A stretch of DNA of 64,000 nt from Colwellia psychrerythraea (GTDB lineage: Bacteria > Pseudomonadota > Gammaproteobacteria > Enterobacterales > Alteromonadaceae). The notes beneath the pieces are model-generated. The model ran no database searches and had not been told where the DNA came from. It worked only from the letters and a program-made list of their open reading frames with translations. Below are positions 27,636 to 38,400 of this stretch, piece by piece. Location: contig NZ_JQEC01000002.1 of the NCBI RefSeq assembly GCF_000764185.1, forward strand, positions 248,001 to 312,000, in the 5' to 3' direction. Both the position numbers and the translations under genes were made by a program. Each line of letters opens with the position of its first letter. Within the stretch, counting starts at the first letter, position 1.

Positions 27636-30600
27636 ATGAATACAGAAACTACAGAATTATCCTCAGAGACTGATATTGCCATTGTCGGCTTGTCGGGCCG
27701 TTTTCCTGGCGCTGAAAATGTTGATGTTTTTTGGCAGAATTTAAAAAATGGCGTCGAATCCATTGAGCAATATAATGAAGAAACCTTACGAGATATGGGC
27801 GTGTCGGAAGATAAAATTTCTGACCCAGATTTTGTAGCTTGTGGTGCTTTATTGCCTGATCAAGACAAATTTGATGCAGCTTTTTTTGGTTACTCGCCCC
27901 GTGAAGCCGAAGAGTTAGATCCACAACAACGTTTATTTTTAGAAACTGCTTGGCAAGCAATGGAAAGTGCTGGTTATCACGGTGATGCTTGTGATTTCCC
28001 CATTGGTGTATATGGCGGTTGTGGTGTAAATACTTATTTAATTACCAACCTTATGCAAAGTGGCCGTTTTAACGATCTAGGTAATATTTCATCACTACAA
28101 GCATTAATGAATGGTAATAACAAAGACGCTATGACCATGACTTTAGCTTATAAACTCAATTTAAAAGGCCCTGCTGTTACCATACAAACGGCTTGTTCAA
28201 CGTCATTATCTGCGATTCATATGGCTTGTCGTAGTTTATTGAATCATGAGGCTGATATGACTCTTGCAGGCGGGGCTTGGTTAAACTTATTGCATGAAGG
28301 CGGTTATGTTTATCAACCTGGCGCTATCTTGTCGCCAGATGGTCATTGCCGTCCATTTGATGAGCAGGCTCAAGGCACTATCATCGGTTCAGGTTCAGGT
28401 GTGGTAGCATTAAAACGATTAGAAGATGCCATTGCTGACGGTGATACCGTTTATGCGGTAATCAAAGGTTCTGCGATGAACAATGATGGTAATACTAAAG
28501 CCGGTTACACAGCGCCAAGTGTTGATGGTCAAGCTGAAGTGATTGCTGCGGCGCAGGAAATGGCGGATACACCACCAGAAACTATCAGTTATATTGAAGC
28601 CCATGGTACGGGCACTGTATTAGGGGATCCTATTGAAATTGCTGCATTAACGCGAGCTTTTCGTTTAGGCACCGACAAAAATCAATATTGTGCTGTAGGT
28701 TCAGTAAAAAGTAATGTCGGTCATTTAGATGCTGCCGCAGGCGTAACCGGGCTGATAAAAACAGTATTATCGTTAAAAAATGGCATCATTCCAGCGAGCT
28801 TGCACTATAAAAAGGCTAACTCGGAGATAGATTTTGATAATAGTCCATTTTATGTTGCTAATAAGACTATGCCTTGGACTAATGAAAATGGGCCACGCCG
28901 TGCAGGTGTTAGTTCATTTGGTATTGGTGGTACTAACGTACATGTTATTTTAGAAGAAGCTCCCAAACAACCAAACATTGCACCTCAGCGTAACTGGCAG
29001 ATATTGCCATTATCAGCAAAGACCTCAAGCGCATTAACTAATCAACAAGCTAACTTGGCTGAATGGTTAGAGAAAATGCCTGCTGAACAATGGCAAAATG
29101 CAGCTTATACCTTACAGGTTGGCCGTAAAGGTTTTAATCATCGTAGTTTTGTCGTTGCTCAAAACTCTAACCAGGCCAAAGGCGCATTAATCGCTGACGC
29201 TAGCCCATTACGTGTTCAGAGCCATTCGATGGTTGATAGTAATCGTCCTGTTGTTTTCATGTTCCCAGGTCAAGGCTCACAACATATCAATATGGCACAA
29301 AGCTTATACGGTAGTGAAGCGGTCTTTAAAGCTGAATTTGATCGTTGTCGCCAAGGTTTTCAACCGCACTTAGACCTTGATATTGCTGAACTTATTTTTG
29401 TTGATGATAATCAAGCGGAAAATGCCGCCGAACAGTTAAAACAAACTGCGCTCACTCAGCCAGTATTGTTTGCCGTTGAATATGCGCTCGCTAAACAATG
29501 GCAAGCGTGGGGGATAAAACCTAATGCGATGATCGGCCACAGCATTGGAGAATATGTCGCGGCTTGTTTAGCCGGTGTTTTTAGTTTTGCAGACACATTA
29601 AAAATCGTTGCCCAACGGGGCTTATTAATACAGGCTCAACCAAGTGGCAGCATGTTATCGGTTGCTTTATCAGAAAAAAAATTAGTCGCTTACCTACAAT
29701 CTGGTTGTGAATTAGCTTCAGTAAATGGCCCCGAAAATTGTGTTATCTCTGGTACGGATTCAGCGATTTCCGCAGCAGAAGCCACGTTGACAGCCGCAGG
29801 AATTGCGGTACAGCGTTTACATGTATCTCATGCTTTTCATTCATCTTTAGTGGCCGAAGCGGGTAATGGTTTGGCCGCTTTAATTGCAGATTTACCACGG
29901 AAAACGCCGAATATACCATTTATTTCCAATGTTACTGGTACCTGGATTACGGATCAGCAAGCGACCGATCCTGAATATTGGTCAGCACATTTGACACAAA
30001 CTGTGCGATTCCATCAAGGTTTACGTACCTTAGTTGCAACGCAAAACTTTGTTTTATTAGAAGTTGGACCAAATAATGTATTAAGTCAATTAGCAGGCCG
30101 GGATCCAAAAGTTAAAGAGCAGGCAAGCGTAGTAACATCACTACCGCATGTTCGTAAAAATACAGAAGAAGCTCAGCATGTTACTACTACTCTAGGTCGT
30201 TTATGGTTAGAAGGTGTCAATATTGATTGGACAAGTTTATATACTGAGGCACCTCGTCGTATTGCTTTACCAACCTATCCATTTGAGCGCAAACGCTTTT
30301 GGGTAGAGGCTCAGCCAGAAGCGTTCAACACTTTACAAAATAACAACCTCGGTATTGTTGCCAAGCCTCTAGAAAATTGGTTTTACATGCCATCGTTTAA
30401 ACGTTGCCTCTCTAGCCCTATTGAAAATCCAAGTTTAGGCGGGACTTTATTGTTTATCGATGACCATGATATTAGTCAAACATTGATCAATAAACTGACT
30501 AACGATGCGGAATTTTTAGTTTGTCTGCGTTTGGGAGATGCTTTCAAGCAAACCTCAGAAAATGAATTTATTGTCCGTGCTACTGATGGCGAAGATTATC

Positions 30601-32123
30601 AGCAAGTATTAAGTACAGTGAATAAAACCCATGGTTCAGTTACTCAGATTTTTCATACTTGGAGTTTGTCAGTTTCAAATACAACAAGCTTCGAACAAAC
30701 GCAAGAGCGAGGGCTATTAAGTGTATTAACCTTAGTACAAGCGCTAGAAACTATTCAAATAGGAAAAAATGTTCAGTTATCTTTGATAACAAAAGGGATG
30801 TTGGATGTGTCAGGTCATGATGATGTACTCCCCCAACAAACCACTTTACTAGGTGCCTGTAAGGTTATTCCACAAGAGTTTCCAAATATTCATTGTCGTT
30901 TAATTGATTTTGGTACTCATTTTAATGCCACTTGGTTAGATTGGTTAGTGACAGACATCGCTGCAGACGATGACTTAGTATTGGCTTATCGCCATCATAA
31001 TCGTTGGCAGTTAACTTATGAAGCTTTAGCAAAACCAGTACAAGATAAAGCCGTATATCGGCAAAAAGGGGTTTATCTGATCACTGGAGGCTTAGGTGGT
31101 ATAGGTTCAGTTGTTGCTGAACATTTAGCAACTACAGTGCAAGCAAAATTAGTACTCTTAGGACGTAATAGCCCTAATGAAAAACAACAAACCTGGCTAA
31201 CAAAGCTCGAAGGACTGGGAGCTGAAGTGATGTTCTGCCAAGCAGATGTCGCTAATAAAAATCAAATCCAACAAATTATTAGCGAAGCACTGGCAAGGTT
31301 TGGTGAAATAAATGGTGTTATTCATGCCGCTGGTAATGGTGCTACCAATTTGATCAGCGCTACAGATCGCAACTTTGTTGATGACATGTTTGCAGCTAAA
31401 GTAAGCGGTACTCAATTGTTACTGGAGTCATTGGCAAACCAACAACTTGATTTTATCGTTTTATGTTCTTCGTTAGCAAGTATTGCGGGTGGTTTAGCAA
31501 AAGGCGCTTATGCTGCAGCAAATGCCTACCTTGATGGTATTGCACAGCGCTATGCGCAGCAGAATAATTTTCCTGTTATTGCCGTCAATTGGGATAGTTG
31601 GCGTGAAGTCGGTATGGCAGCCAATATGGAAATGCCTGATAACGTTGGTATCACTCCAACCCAAGGGCTTGAAGTAATGCAACGTATTCTTTCTGCTCCG
31701 GTGGTACCGCAAATACTAATTTCTACTGTTGATTTGCACACCCGAATACAAGCAACCAAAGGCAATATACTGGTGGCTGATTTAGCGATGCCAATTGCAG
31801 AACCACGTTCAGAGGAATATGCACGACCAGATATTTCCACTCCTTACATTGCCCCAGAAGATGAATTGCAACAAGGTATCGCCGAAGTTTGGACTGGTAT
31901 GTTAGGTATTAAAGAAGTAGGCATTCATGACAACTTATTCGAATTAGGCGGTGATTCGTTAATGGGTGTACAAATGTTATCAAAAGTACGTAGCTTATAT
32001 GAGGTAGATCTACCGCCAGCGTCCTTTTTTAAAGAGCCAACCGTATTAGGTTTAGCGCAATTAGTAACAACGTTGTTAATTCAGCAATTAGAGCAAGAAG
32101 TGAATACACAGGAGCTGGCTTAA
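27636..32123 (+). CDS. Type I PKS module: KS-AT-KR-ACP
   Basis: This 1495-residue monomodular PKS adds one malonate unit to the acyl-aminoacyl chain and reduces the ketone. The ketosynthase has TACSTS with Cys187, and His323 and His363. The acyltransferase has GHSIGE with Ser636 and HAFH at 732-735, the motif of malonyl-CoA-specific ATs. The ketoreductase has TGGLGGIGS near 1150 with Ser1279 and Tyr1292. The ACP has LGGDSL with Ser1441. No dehydratase or enoylreductase domain is present, so the expected unit is a beta-hydroxy, gamma-amino (statine-like) extension. The KR lacks the LDD motif of B-type reductases. Confidence 0.94.
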   Translation: MNTETTELSSETDIAIVGLSGRFPGAENVDVFWQNLKNGVESIEQYNEETLRDMGVSEDKISDPDFVACGALLPDQDKFDAAFFGYSPREAEELDPQQRLFLETAWQAMESAGYHGDACDFPIGVYGGCGVNTYLITNLMQSGRFNDLGNISSLQALMNGNNKDAMTMTLAYKLNLKGPAVTIQTACSTSLSAIHMACRSLLNHEADMTLAGGAWLNLLHEGGYVYQPGAILSPDGHCRPFDEQAQGTIIGSGSGVVALKRLEDAIADGDTVYAVIKGSAMNNDGNTKAGYTAPSVDGQAEVIAAAQEMADTPPETISYIEAHGTGTVLGDPIEIAALTRAFRLGTDKNQYCAVGSVKSNVGHLDAAAGVTGLIKTVLSLKNGIIPASLHYKKANSEIDFDNSPFYVANKTMPWTNENGPRRAGVSSFGIGGTNVHVILEEAPKQPNIAPQRNWQILPLSAKTSSALTNQQANLAEWLEKMPAEQWQNAAYTLQVGRKGFNHRSFVVAQNSNQAKGALIADASPLRVQSHSMVDSNRPVVFMFPGQGSQHINMAQSLYGSEAVFKAEFDRCRQGFQPHLDLDIAELIFVDDNQAENAAEQLKQTALTQPVLFAVEYALAKQWQAWGIKPNAMIGHSIGEYVAACLAGVFSFADTLKIVAQRGLLIQAQPSGSMLSVALSEKKLVAYLQSGCELASVNGPENCVISGTDSAISAAEATLTAAGIAVQRLHVSHAFHSSLVAEAGNGLAALIADLPRKTPNIPFISNVTGTWITDQQATDPEYWSAHLTQTVRFHQGLRTLVATQNFVLLEVGPNNVLSQLAGRDPKVKEQASVVTSLPHVRKNTEEAQHVTTTLGRLWLEGVNIDWTSLYTEAPRRIALPTYPFERKRFWVEAQPEAFNTLQNNNLGIVAKPLENWFYMPSFKRCLSSPIENPSLGGTLLFIDDHDISQTLINKLTNDAEFLVCLRLGDAFKQTSENEFIVRATDGEDYQQVLSTVNKTHGSVTQIFHTWSLSVSNTTSFEQTQERGLLSVLTLVQALETIQIGKNVQLSLITKGMLDVSGHDDVLPQQTTLLGACKVIPQEFPNIHCRLIDFGTHFNATWLDWLVTDIAADDDLVLAYRHHNRWQLTYEALAKPVQDKAVYRQKGVYLITGGLGGIGSVVAEHLATTVQAKLVLLGRNSPNEKQQTWLTKLEGLGAEVMFCQADVANKNQIQQIISEALARFGEINGVIHAAGNGATNLISATDRNFVDDMFAAKVSGTQLLLESLANQQLDFIVLCSSLASIAGGLAKGAYAAANAYLDGIAQRYAQQNNFPVIAVNWDSWREVGMAANMEMPDNVGITPTQGLEVMQRILSAPVVPQILISTVDLHTRIQATKGNILVADLAMPIAEPRSEEYARPDISTPYIAPEDELQQGIAEVWTGMLGIKEVGIHDNLFELGGDSLMGVQMLSKVRSLYEVDLPPASFFKEPTVLGLAQLVTTLLIQQLEQEVNTQELA

Positions 32124-32124
32124 T

Positions 32125-35100
32125 ATGTCGAACAATGAATTGTTAGCCGCTCGCAAGGGCAACTTGTCGCTGACCGAAAAAAAAGCCTTGTTAGGTAGGC
32201 TTAAAAGTAAATCAACTAACGCCATATCAGCGCCAGTAATAACCCGTTTAGGGCGTACTCATGCGCCCTTATCTGCGGCCCAACAACGACTATGGTTTGA
32301 GTGGTTGTTAAATCCTGAAAATACTGCTTACCATTTGGGCGGGGGTATTGTGTTAAAAGGTGAATTGGAAGGGAATGCTTTAGCGCAAAGTTTACAACAT
32401 TTAGTACAACGACACCAAGCGCTGCGAAGCCAATTTGTTGAAGCTGAAAATTGCTTTCCAGAACAGCGCATACTACCTGATATGCTCATACCTCTAGAGA
32501 AAATAACGCAAGATGAGTTAATTAATACAACAAAATATAAAGGACTCAACCAAGCACAATTGCAACAAAGATTGTTAGCTGATTTTTCGCAAACGGGTTT
32601 TGATCTACGCAACGGACCTTTATTACGTGTGCAATGGATCTCGTTTAATGAGCATGAACATTTATTATTAGTTGTTATGCATCATATCATCAGTGATGCC
32701 TGGTCTAAAAACCTCATTATTCAAGACTTTGTTGGGTTTTATCAATTATTAATCAAGGGTGAAATACCACAGCATAAAGAGCATGCTTTACAATATACCG
32801 ACTTTGCGCAATGGCAAACTGACTGGTTACAATCAGCAGCAAAAGAGGTGCAGCAACAATGGAAATTTTGGCAACAAGAATTAACGGGACAATTACCGTT
32901 TATAAACTTAGGAAAAACACTCACAAATGGTACTAAACCAGCGAAGGGTGCTATTTTATTAGATAACTTACCTACCACTTTTGCTACCAAGATAAAGCAA
33001 TTAGCCCGTAGTCAAGGTCTGACAATTTTTACAGTATTATTAACCGCTTATCAGGCACTATTACATCGTATCACTGGCTTGGAAGCTTTGCTGACAGCTA
33101 TTCCTGTCGCAAATAGAAATCATTATGGTACACATGATGTCGTCGGTTTTTTTGTCAATGTCCAGTTACTGCATTTGGAAGTATCTGGGGCGGATACCCT
33201 AGCAAAATTATTACAACGTTGTAGTGATAAAACATTAGCGATACAGGCTAATCAAGATATTCCTATTGATGCACTAATGAAGCGCTTTCAAGAAAATTTT
33301 CAAAGCAGCGCAGGTTATCAAGTGATGTTTAATCACCTCAAAGAAAATAATGAACAGCTACAGCAATTATCTGGGCTAGCACTCACTGAATATATAACGT
33401 TAACTCAAGGTGTAATGTGTGATTTAGCGTTAGATACCACTGAATTAGACAATGGCGCGATAAAATTGCAATGGAGTTATGACGAAAACCGCTTAACGCA
33501 AGAGCAGGTGGCGCGTTTTAATCAACAGTATCAAGCCGTATTGCTACAGCTTGTAACACAAGCTGAAACGCCTATTCGCGCTATACCCTTGTTAACGGTT
33601 AATGAGCAGCAACAGTTATTGAACTGGGGACAAGGGGCTAATAGTGAACAGCCAATATTGTTGCACCAATGTTTTAGCCAGCAAGCGCTAAAAACACCAA
33701 TGGCAAAAGCATTGAAAATAGCAGATCAGAGCTTGAATTATCAGCAATTAAACGCACAAGTTAATCGTTTAGCTCATTATTTATTAGCGCAAGGTATTGG
33801 CCTCGAAAGCCGGGTAGCGATCATGCTTGAACGTAGTTTTGATATGGTTATTGCTATGCTAGCAACATTGAAGGTAGGAGCTGCCTACGTACCATTTGAC
33901 CCCACTTACCCGAAGCAGCGATTGGACTTTATGTGGCAGCATAGCGATTGTGAACTTTTATGCAGTCATCAAACATTAGTTAATCACATACCTAGCAGTG
34001 CTCAGGCAAAGACTATTTACTTAGAAGCGCTCGATACTCATTTATACAGCAGTGATGAGCCAGCAGTGACCGTACGGCCAGATAATTTGGCTTACATTAT
34101 TTATACCTCAGGTTCAACTGGCCAACCTAAAGGTGTTGCCTGTAATCATTTAGGAGTAGCTAACCGTATAGCTTGGAGCCAAGCTAATTATCCAATTTCA
34201 TCAGAAGATCGTATATTACAAAAAACATCATTTGGTTTTGATGTTTCTATTTGGGAATTTTTCTGGCCATTAATACAAGGCGCTGAGCTAATTTTAGCAG
34301 CACCAGAGCAGCATAAAGATCCTCAACAAATTCAGGCCTTAATTGAACAGGAGCAAATAACGGTTGTACATTTTGTACCTTCAATGCTGCAAGCTTTTTT
34401 ATTGTCTGCTGACGTGGCGAGTTGTACCAGTTTACGTGATATTTTTACCAGTGGTGAAGCCTTAGCCAAAGAAACTCAAAACCAATTGCTGGCTACATTA
34501 CCTCAGGTTGGTTTACGAAATTTATATGGACCCACTGAAGCCGCCATTGATGTGACTTACTGGAATTGTCAACCAGACAGCGACAGACAAGTTCCCATTG
34601 GCGCGCCTATTGCTGGAGTTCAGGCGTATGTTGTTGATGGCGACCTCAATTTAGTTGCGCCAGGAAGATCAGGCGAATTGTTGCTAGGTGGCCACTGTTT
34701 AGCACGAGGTTATTTAGGACGCGCCGATCTAACTGCCGAGCGTTTTATCGCCAGTCCATTTACCCATTCGGGGCAGCGTTTATATCGAACCGGTGATCTA
34801 GTTTCTTGGACTGAAGATGGCCAAATTGACTACCTTGGACGTATAGATCAACAAATTAAAATTCGCGGTTTTCGTATTGAACTGGGTGAGATTGAAGTGC
34901 AATTATTAGCGCAAACTAATGTTCAAGAAGCTGCGGTTTTAGCTAAAGCTGCTGTTGGCGGTGATAAATTGGTTGCTTATGTGGTTGGTGAAAATGTCGA
35001 TGAACAAATATTACAACAAACATTAGCTGCAGTATTACCTGATTATATGCTACCTAGTTTAATTATAACCTTACCGGCAATGCCGTTAACGACTAATGGT

Positions 35101-35445
35101 AAATTGGACCGGAAAGCTTTACCAGCACCACAATGGCATTCAGCGGTTAATTTTATTGCGCCAGAAGGTGAAATAGAAAACCAGCTAGCTGATATTTGGC
35201 AACAGGTACTGCAAGTAGATCAAATTGGTCGTGGCGATAATTTCTTTTCACTAGGCGGTCATTCTTTATTAGCAGTCACTGCATTAAGCCAAATACAACA
35301 ACAATGGTTAGTAGAATTGACCATTCGTGATTTATTTCAAAAACAAACTCTACAGGCGTTAGCTCAATTTATTGGTGAACAAATAAGCCCAAATAATGAG
35401 GAGTCCTTGTTGGATCTTGAAGATTTTATGGAGACTTTGGTATGA
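32125..35445 (+). CDS. NRPS 2: C-A-PCP, serine-specific by code
   Basis: This 1106-residue single-module NRPS condenses its amino acid onto the PKS product. The C domain has HHIISDA at 186-192, with Ala in place of the usual final Gly. The A domain (about 525-1010; YTSGSTGQPKG near 660) gives specificity residues D-V-W-H-F-S-L-I-D-K, a serine-type code. The PCP has FFSLGGHSLL with Ser1047, followed by an acidic C-terminal tail (EESLLDLEDFMETL). Its stop codon overlaps the start of NRPS 3 (ATGA), showing translational coupling. Confidence 0.93.
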   Translation: MSNNELLAARKGNLSLTEKKALLGRLKSKSTNAISAPVITRLGRTHAPLSAAQQRLWFEWLLNPENTAYHLGGGIVLKGELEGNALAQSLQHLVQRHQALRSQFVEAENCFPEQRILPDMLIPLEKITQDELINTTKYKGLNQAQLQQRLLADFSQTGFDLRNGPLLRVQWISFNEHEHLLLVVMHHIISDAWSKNLIIQDFVGFYQLLIKGEIPQHKEHALQYTDFAQWQTDWLQSAAKEVQQQWKFWQQELTGQLPFINLGKTLTNGTKPAKGAILLDNLPTTFATKIKQLARSQGLTIFTVLLTAYQALLHRITGLEALLTAIPVANRNHYGTHDVVGFFVNVQLLHLEVSGADTLAKLLQRCSDKTLAIQANQDIPIDALMKRFQENFQSSAGYQVMFNHLKENNEQLQQLSGLALTEYITLTQGVMCDLALDTTELDNGAIKLQWSYDENRLTQEQVARFNQQYQAVLLQLVTQAETPIRAIPLLTVNEQQQLLNWGQGANSEQPILLHQCFSQQALKTPMAKALKIADQSLNYQQLNAQVNRLAHYLLAQGIGLESRVAIMLERSFDMVIAMLATLKVGAAYVPFDPTYPKQRLDFMWQHSDCELLCSHQTLVNHIPSSAQAKTIYLEALDTHLYSSDEPAVTVRPDNLAYIIYTSGSTGQPKGVACNHLGVANRIAWSQANYPISSEDRILQKTSFGFDVSIWEFFWPLIQGAELILAAPEQHKDPQQIQALIEQEQITVVHFVPSMLQAFLLSADVASCTSLRDIFTSGEALAKETQNQLLATLPQVGLRNLYGPTEAAIDVTYWNCQPDSDRQVPIGAPIAGVQAYVVDGDLNLVAPGRSGELLLGGHCLARGYLGRADLTAERFIASPFTHSGQRLYRTGDLVSWTEDGQIDYLGRIDQQIKIRGFRIELGEIEVQLLAQTNVQEAAVLAKAAVGGDKLVAYVVGENVDEQILQQTLAAVLPDYMLPSLIITLPAMPLTTNGKLDRKALPAPQWHSAVNFIAPEGEIENQLADIWQQVLQVDQIGRGDNFFSLGGHSLLAVTALSQIQQQWLVELTIRDLFQKQTLQALAQFIGEQISPNNEESLLDLEDFMETLV

Positions 35446-38400
35446 GCCAACAAGTAATTCAACGTATTGCTGAAAAGTTTCATCAACTGCCATCCTCGAA
35501 ACAACAGCTGGTTTATCAAAAAATTCGCCAAGATGGTTTATCTGTTCGTCAGTTTCCCGTCTTAGCCAATAGTGCAAAAATAGCCAATTATCGAGCGTTA
35601 TCTTATGCACAACAACGACAATGGTTTTTATGGCATTTAGATCCTGATAGCTCGGCTTATCATATTTCTGGCGGTTTACTATTGGAAGGTCAATTGGATA
35701 CCCTTGCATTACAGCAAGTATTTAACACGTTAATCGACCGTCATGAAACATTGCGTACCTATTTTGAACAGGATGATGACGGCCAAATACAGCAAGTTGT
35801 ACGTCAGCAAATGCCGTTCAAAGTACAACATGTAGATTTACAAAATTCGAATGAGAAACAACAAGATAAAGCGCTCTCAACACTTACAAAAACGCCATTC
35901 GATTTATGGCAAGGGCCTCTGATTCGAGTGGGTTTATTACAATTAGCAAAACAGAAATATCAGCTAATTTTAGTCTTACACCATATTATTACTGATGGTG
36001 TTTCTTTACAAATACTAGTTGATGAATTTGTTACTTGTTATAAAGCAATACTGGCTGGCGAAAGCAACAATTTATCTGAATTACCTATTCAATACCTAGA
36101 TTATGCTTTATGGCAACATCATTGGTTAAGTGCTGGAGAGCAAGCACGTCAGTTAAGTTATTGGTGTCAACAGTTAGGCGATGACCATCCTGTTTTACGT
36201 TTACAAAATGAACCACTAAAACCTAATTCACAACCTTCAATGGCAGCCTATTATCATTGGTCATTACCGGATGAATTAAGTCAACAAATAGGGTTATTTG
36301 CCCAACAGCAACAAGCATCTCATTTTATGGTGCTATTAGCAGCATTTCAGGTGTTATTACATCGTCATTCGGGTTTACAGGATATTCGTGTCGGCACGCC
36401 CGTTGCTAATAGAACCCGTTCAGAATTGGCTGACGTGGTGGGATTATTTGTTAATACTCAGATATTGCGCACTCAGTTTGACAGTCATATGTCATTAGGT
36501 GATGTTTTAGCGCAAGTGAAGGCGGCAGCATTAGGGGCACAAGAGCATCAAGATTTGCCTTTTGAGCAACTAGTTGAAGCTTTGCAACCTGATCGTAGCG
36601 TTTATAATCATCCTTTATTCCAAGTGATGCTAAATTACCAATATAGTGATCGTTCGCAGTTAACGGTTTTACCTAATTTAACCGTCACAGAACAAGATAC
36701 AGGGGCACAAAACGCACAATTTGAATTGATATTAGATGTTCAGGAGAGCACTGCTGGTGAATATCAGTTAACGTTTACTTACGCCCAAGAGGCTCTAGAT
36801 GACGTTTATGTCAAACGTATAGCGGCTCACTTGCAGTTAGTTTTGCAGACAATGGTAGAAAATTCTGATGCAATCATTGACGATATCGCCTTGCTTGATC
36901 AAGAAGAATTGGCTCAATTACGAACTTGGGGAGTGAATACTGAACAGGAAGATATCACGCCTGTCCATATAAAATTTGAACAACAGACCTTATTACAACC
37001 TAGCTCAGTTGCAGTGGTTTTTGCTGATCAACACTTAAGTTATGAGCAGTTAAATCAACAAGCCAATCAGTTAGCGCATTATTTGTTTGCACAAGGCATT
37101 AATACCGAAAGTAGAATAGGTGTAGCGCTGGAACGGAGCCTGGAAACTGCAGTGGTTTTATTAGCAATATTAAAAGCAGGCGCGCTATTTGTTCCGCTGG
37201 ACACTAATTACCCAGCAGAACGTTTAAATTTTATTATAGAAAATAGTGATCTAAGCTTATTGATCAGTCATGTTCAAGCAAGAGCTAGTTTGCCTGAATC
37301 ATCAATACCGATATTGTGGCTTGATGATTGTGAACTCAGCCATCATGCAACGCAAAACCTTAATTTAAGTTGCCACCCAGAACAACTAGCTTATGTTATT
37401 TACACCTCAGGCTCTACGGGCCGTCCTAAAGGCGCTGCTATTAGCCACCAAGCGTTAAGTAATTGTATGGCGTGGATGCAGCGACAATATCAACCAACGC
37501 GTGAAGATGCGGTATTACACAAAGCCGCATTTGGCTTTGATGTTTCTTGTTGGGAGTTGTTTTTTCCATTAAGTGAAGGCATTAAGTTGGTGATTGCCAA
37601 GCCTGATGATCACAGAGATCCCGAGCTGATTATTCAGTTAATGCAACAAGAACAAGTGACAATAACTAATTTTCCTCCTGCTATGCAACAAGCATTTTTG
37701 GAGCAAGCAAATATAGCTAAAGGTCGAGGTTTACGACAAATCATGTGTGGTGGCGAAGCTGTACCCGCAGAGTTAAAGCAGCAAACTTATTCATTATTAC
37801 CCAAGGTAACAATGAATAACTTATATGGCCCTACAGAAACAACCATTCATGTTACCCATTGGCCTTGTGCAAATGATGAAAGGACCTTGTTACCTATTGG
37901 TCAACCTATTTCTGCAACCCGAACATATGTGCTTGATGTGGGATTAAATCCAGTACCACAAGGAGTTTCGGGTGAACTTTATATTGCTGGCTTAGCTTTG
38001 GCACGCGGTTATTTAGCTCGGCCTGATTTAACCGCAGATCGTTTTGTTGCAGATTCTTTAGCCGCTGATGGCAGTCGAATGTATCGTACGGGTGATCTAG
38101 TACGTTGGAATACAGAAGGATTATTAGAGTATTTAGGTCGAATTGATGATCAAGTACAAATTCGCGGTTTCCGTATTGAATTAGGTGAAATAGAAGCACA
38201 ACTACACCGTTTAGATAATGTTCAAGAAGCAGTAGTAATGTCTAAAATGTCACCCGTAGGTGAGCAGTTAGTTGCTTATCTCGTTGGCAATATTATCGAT
38301 ACAGATACACTTGCCCTGCAATTAGCTAAAACATTACCTGATTACATGGTGCCCAGTGTTTTTAACGTGTTAACTGCAATGCCACTTAGCCCAAATGGTA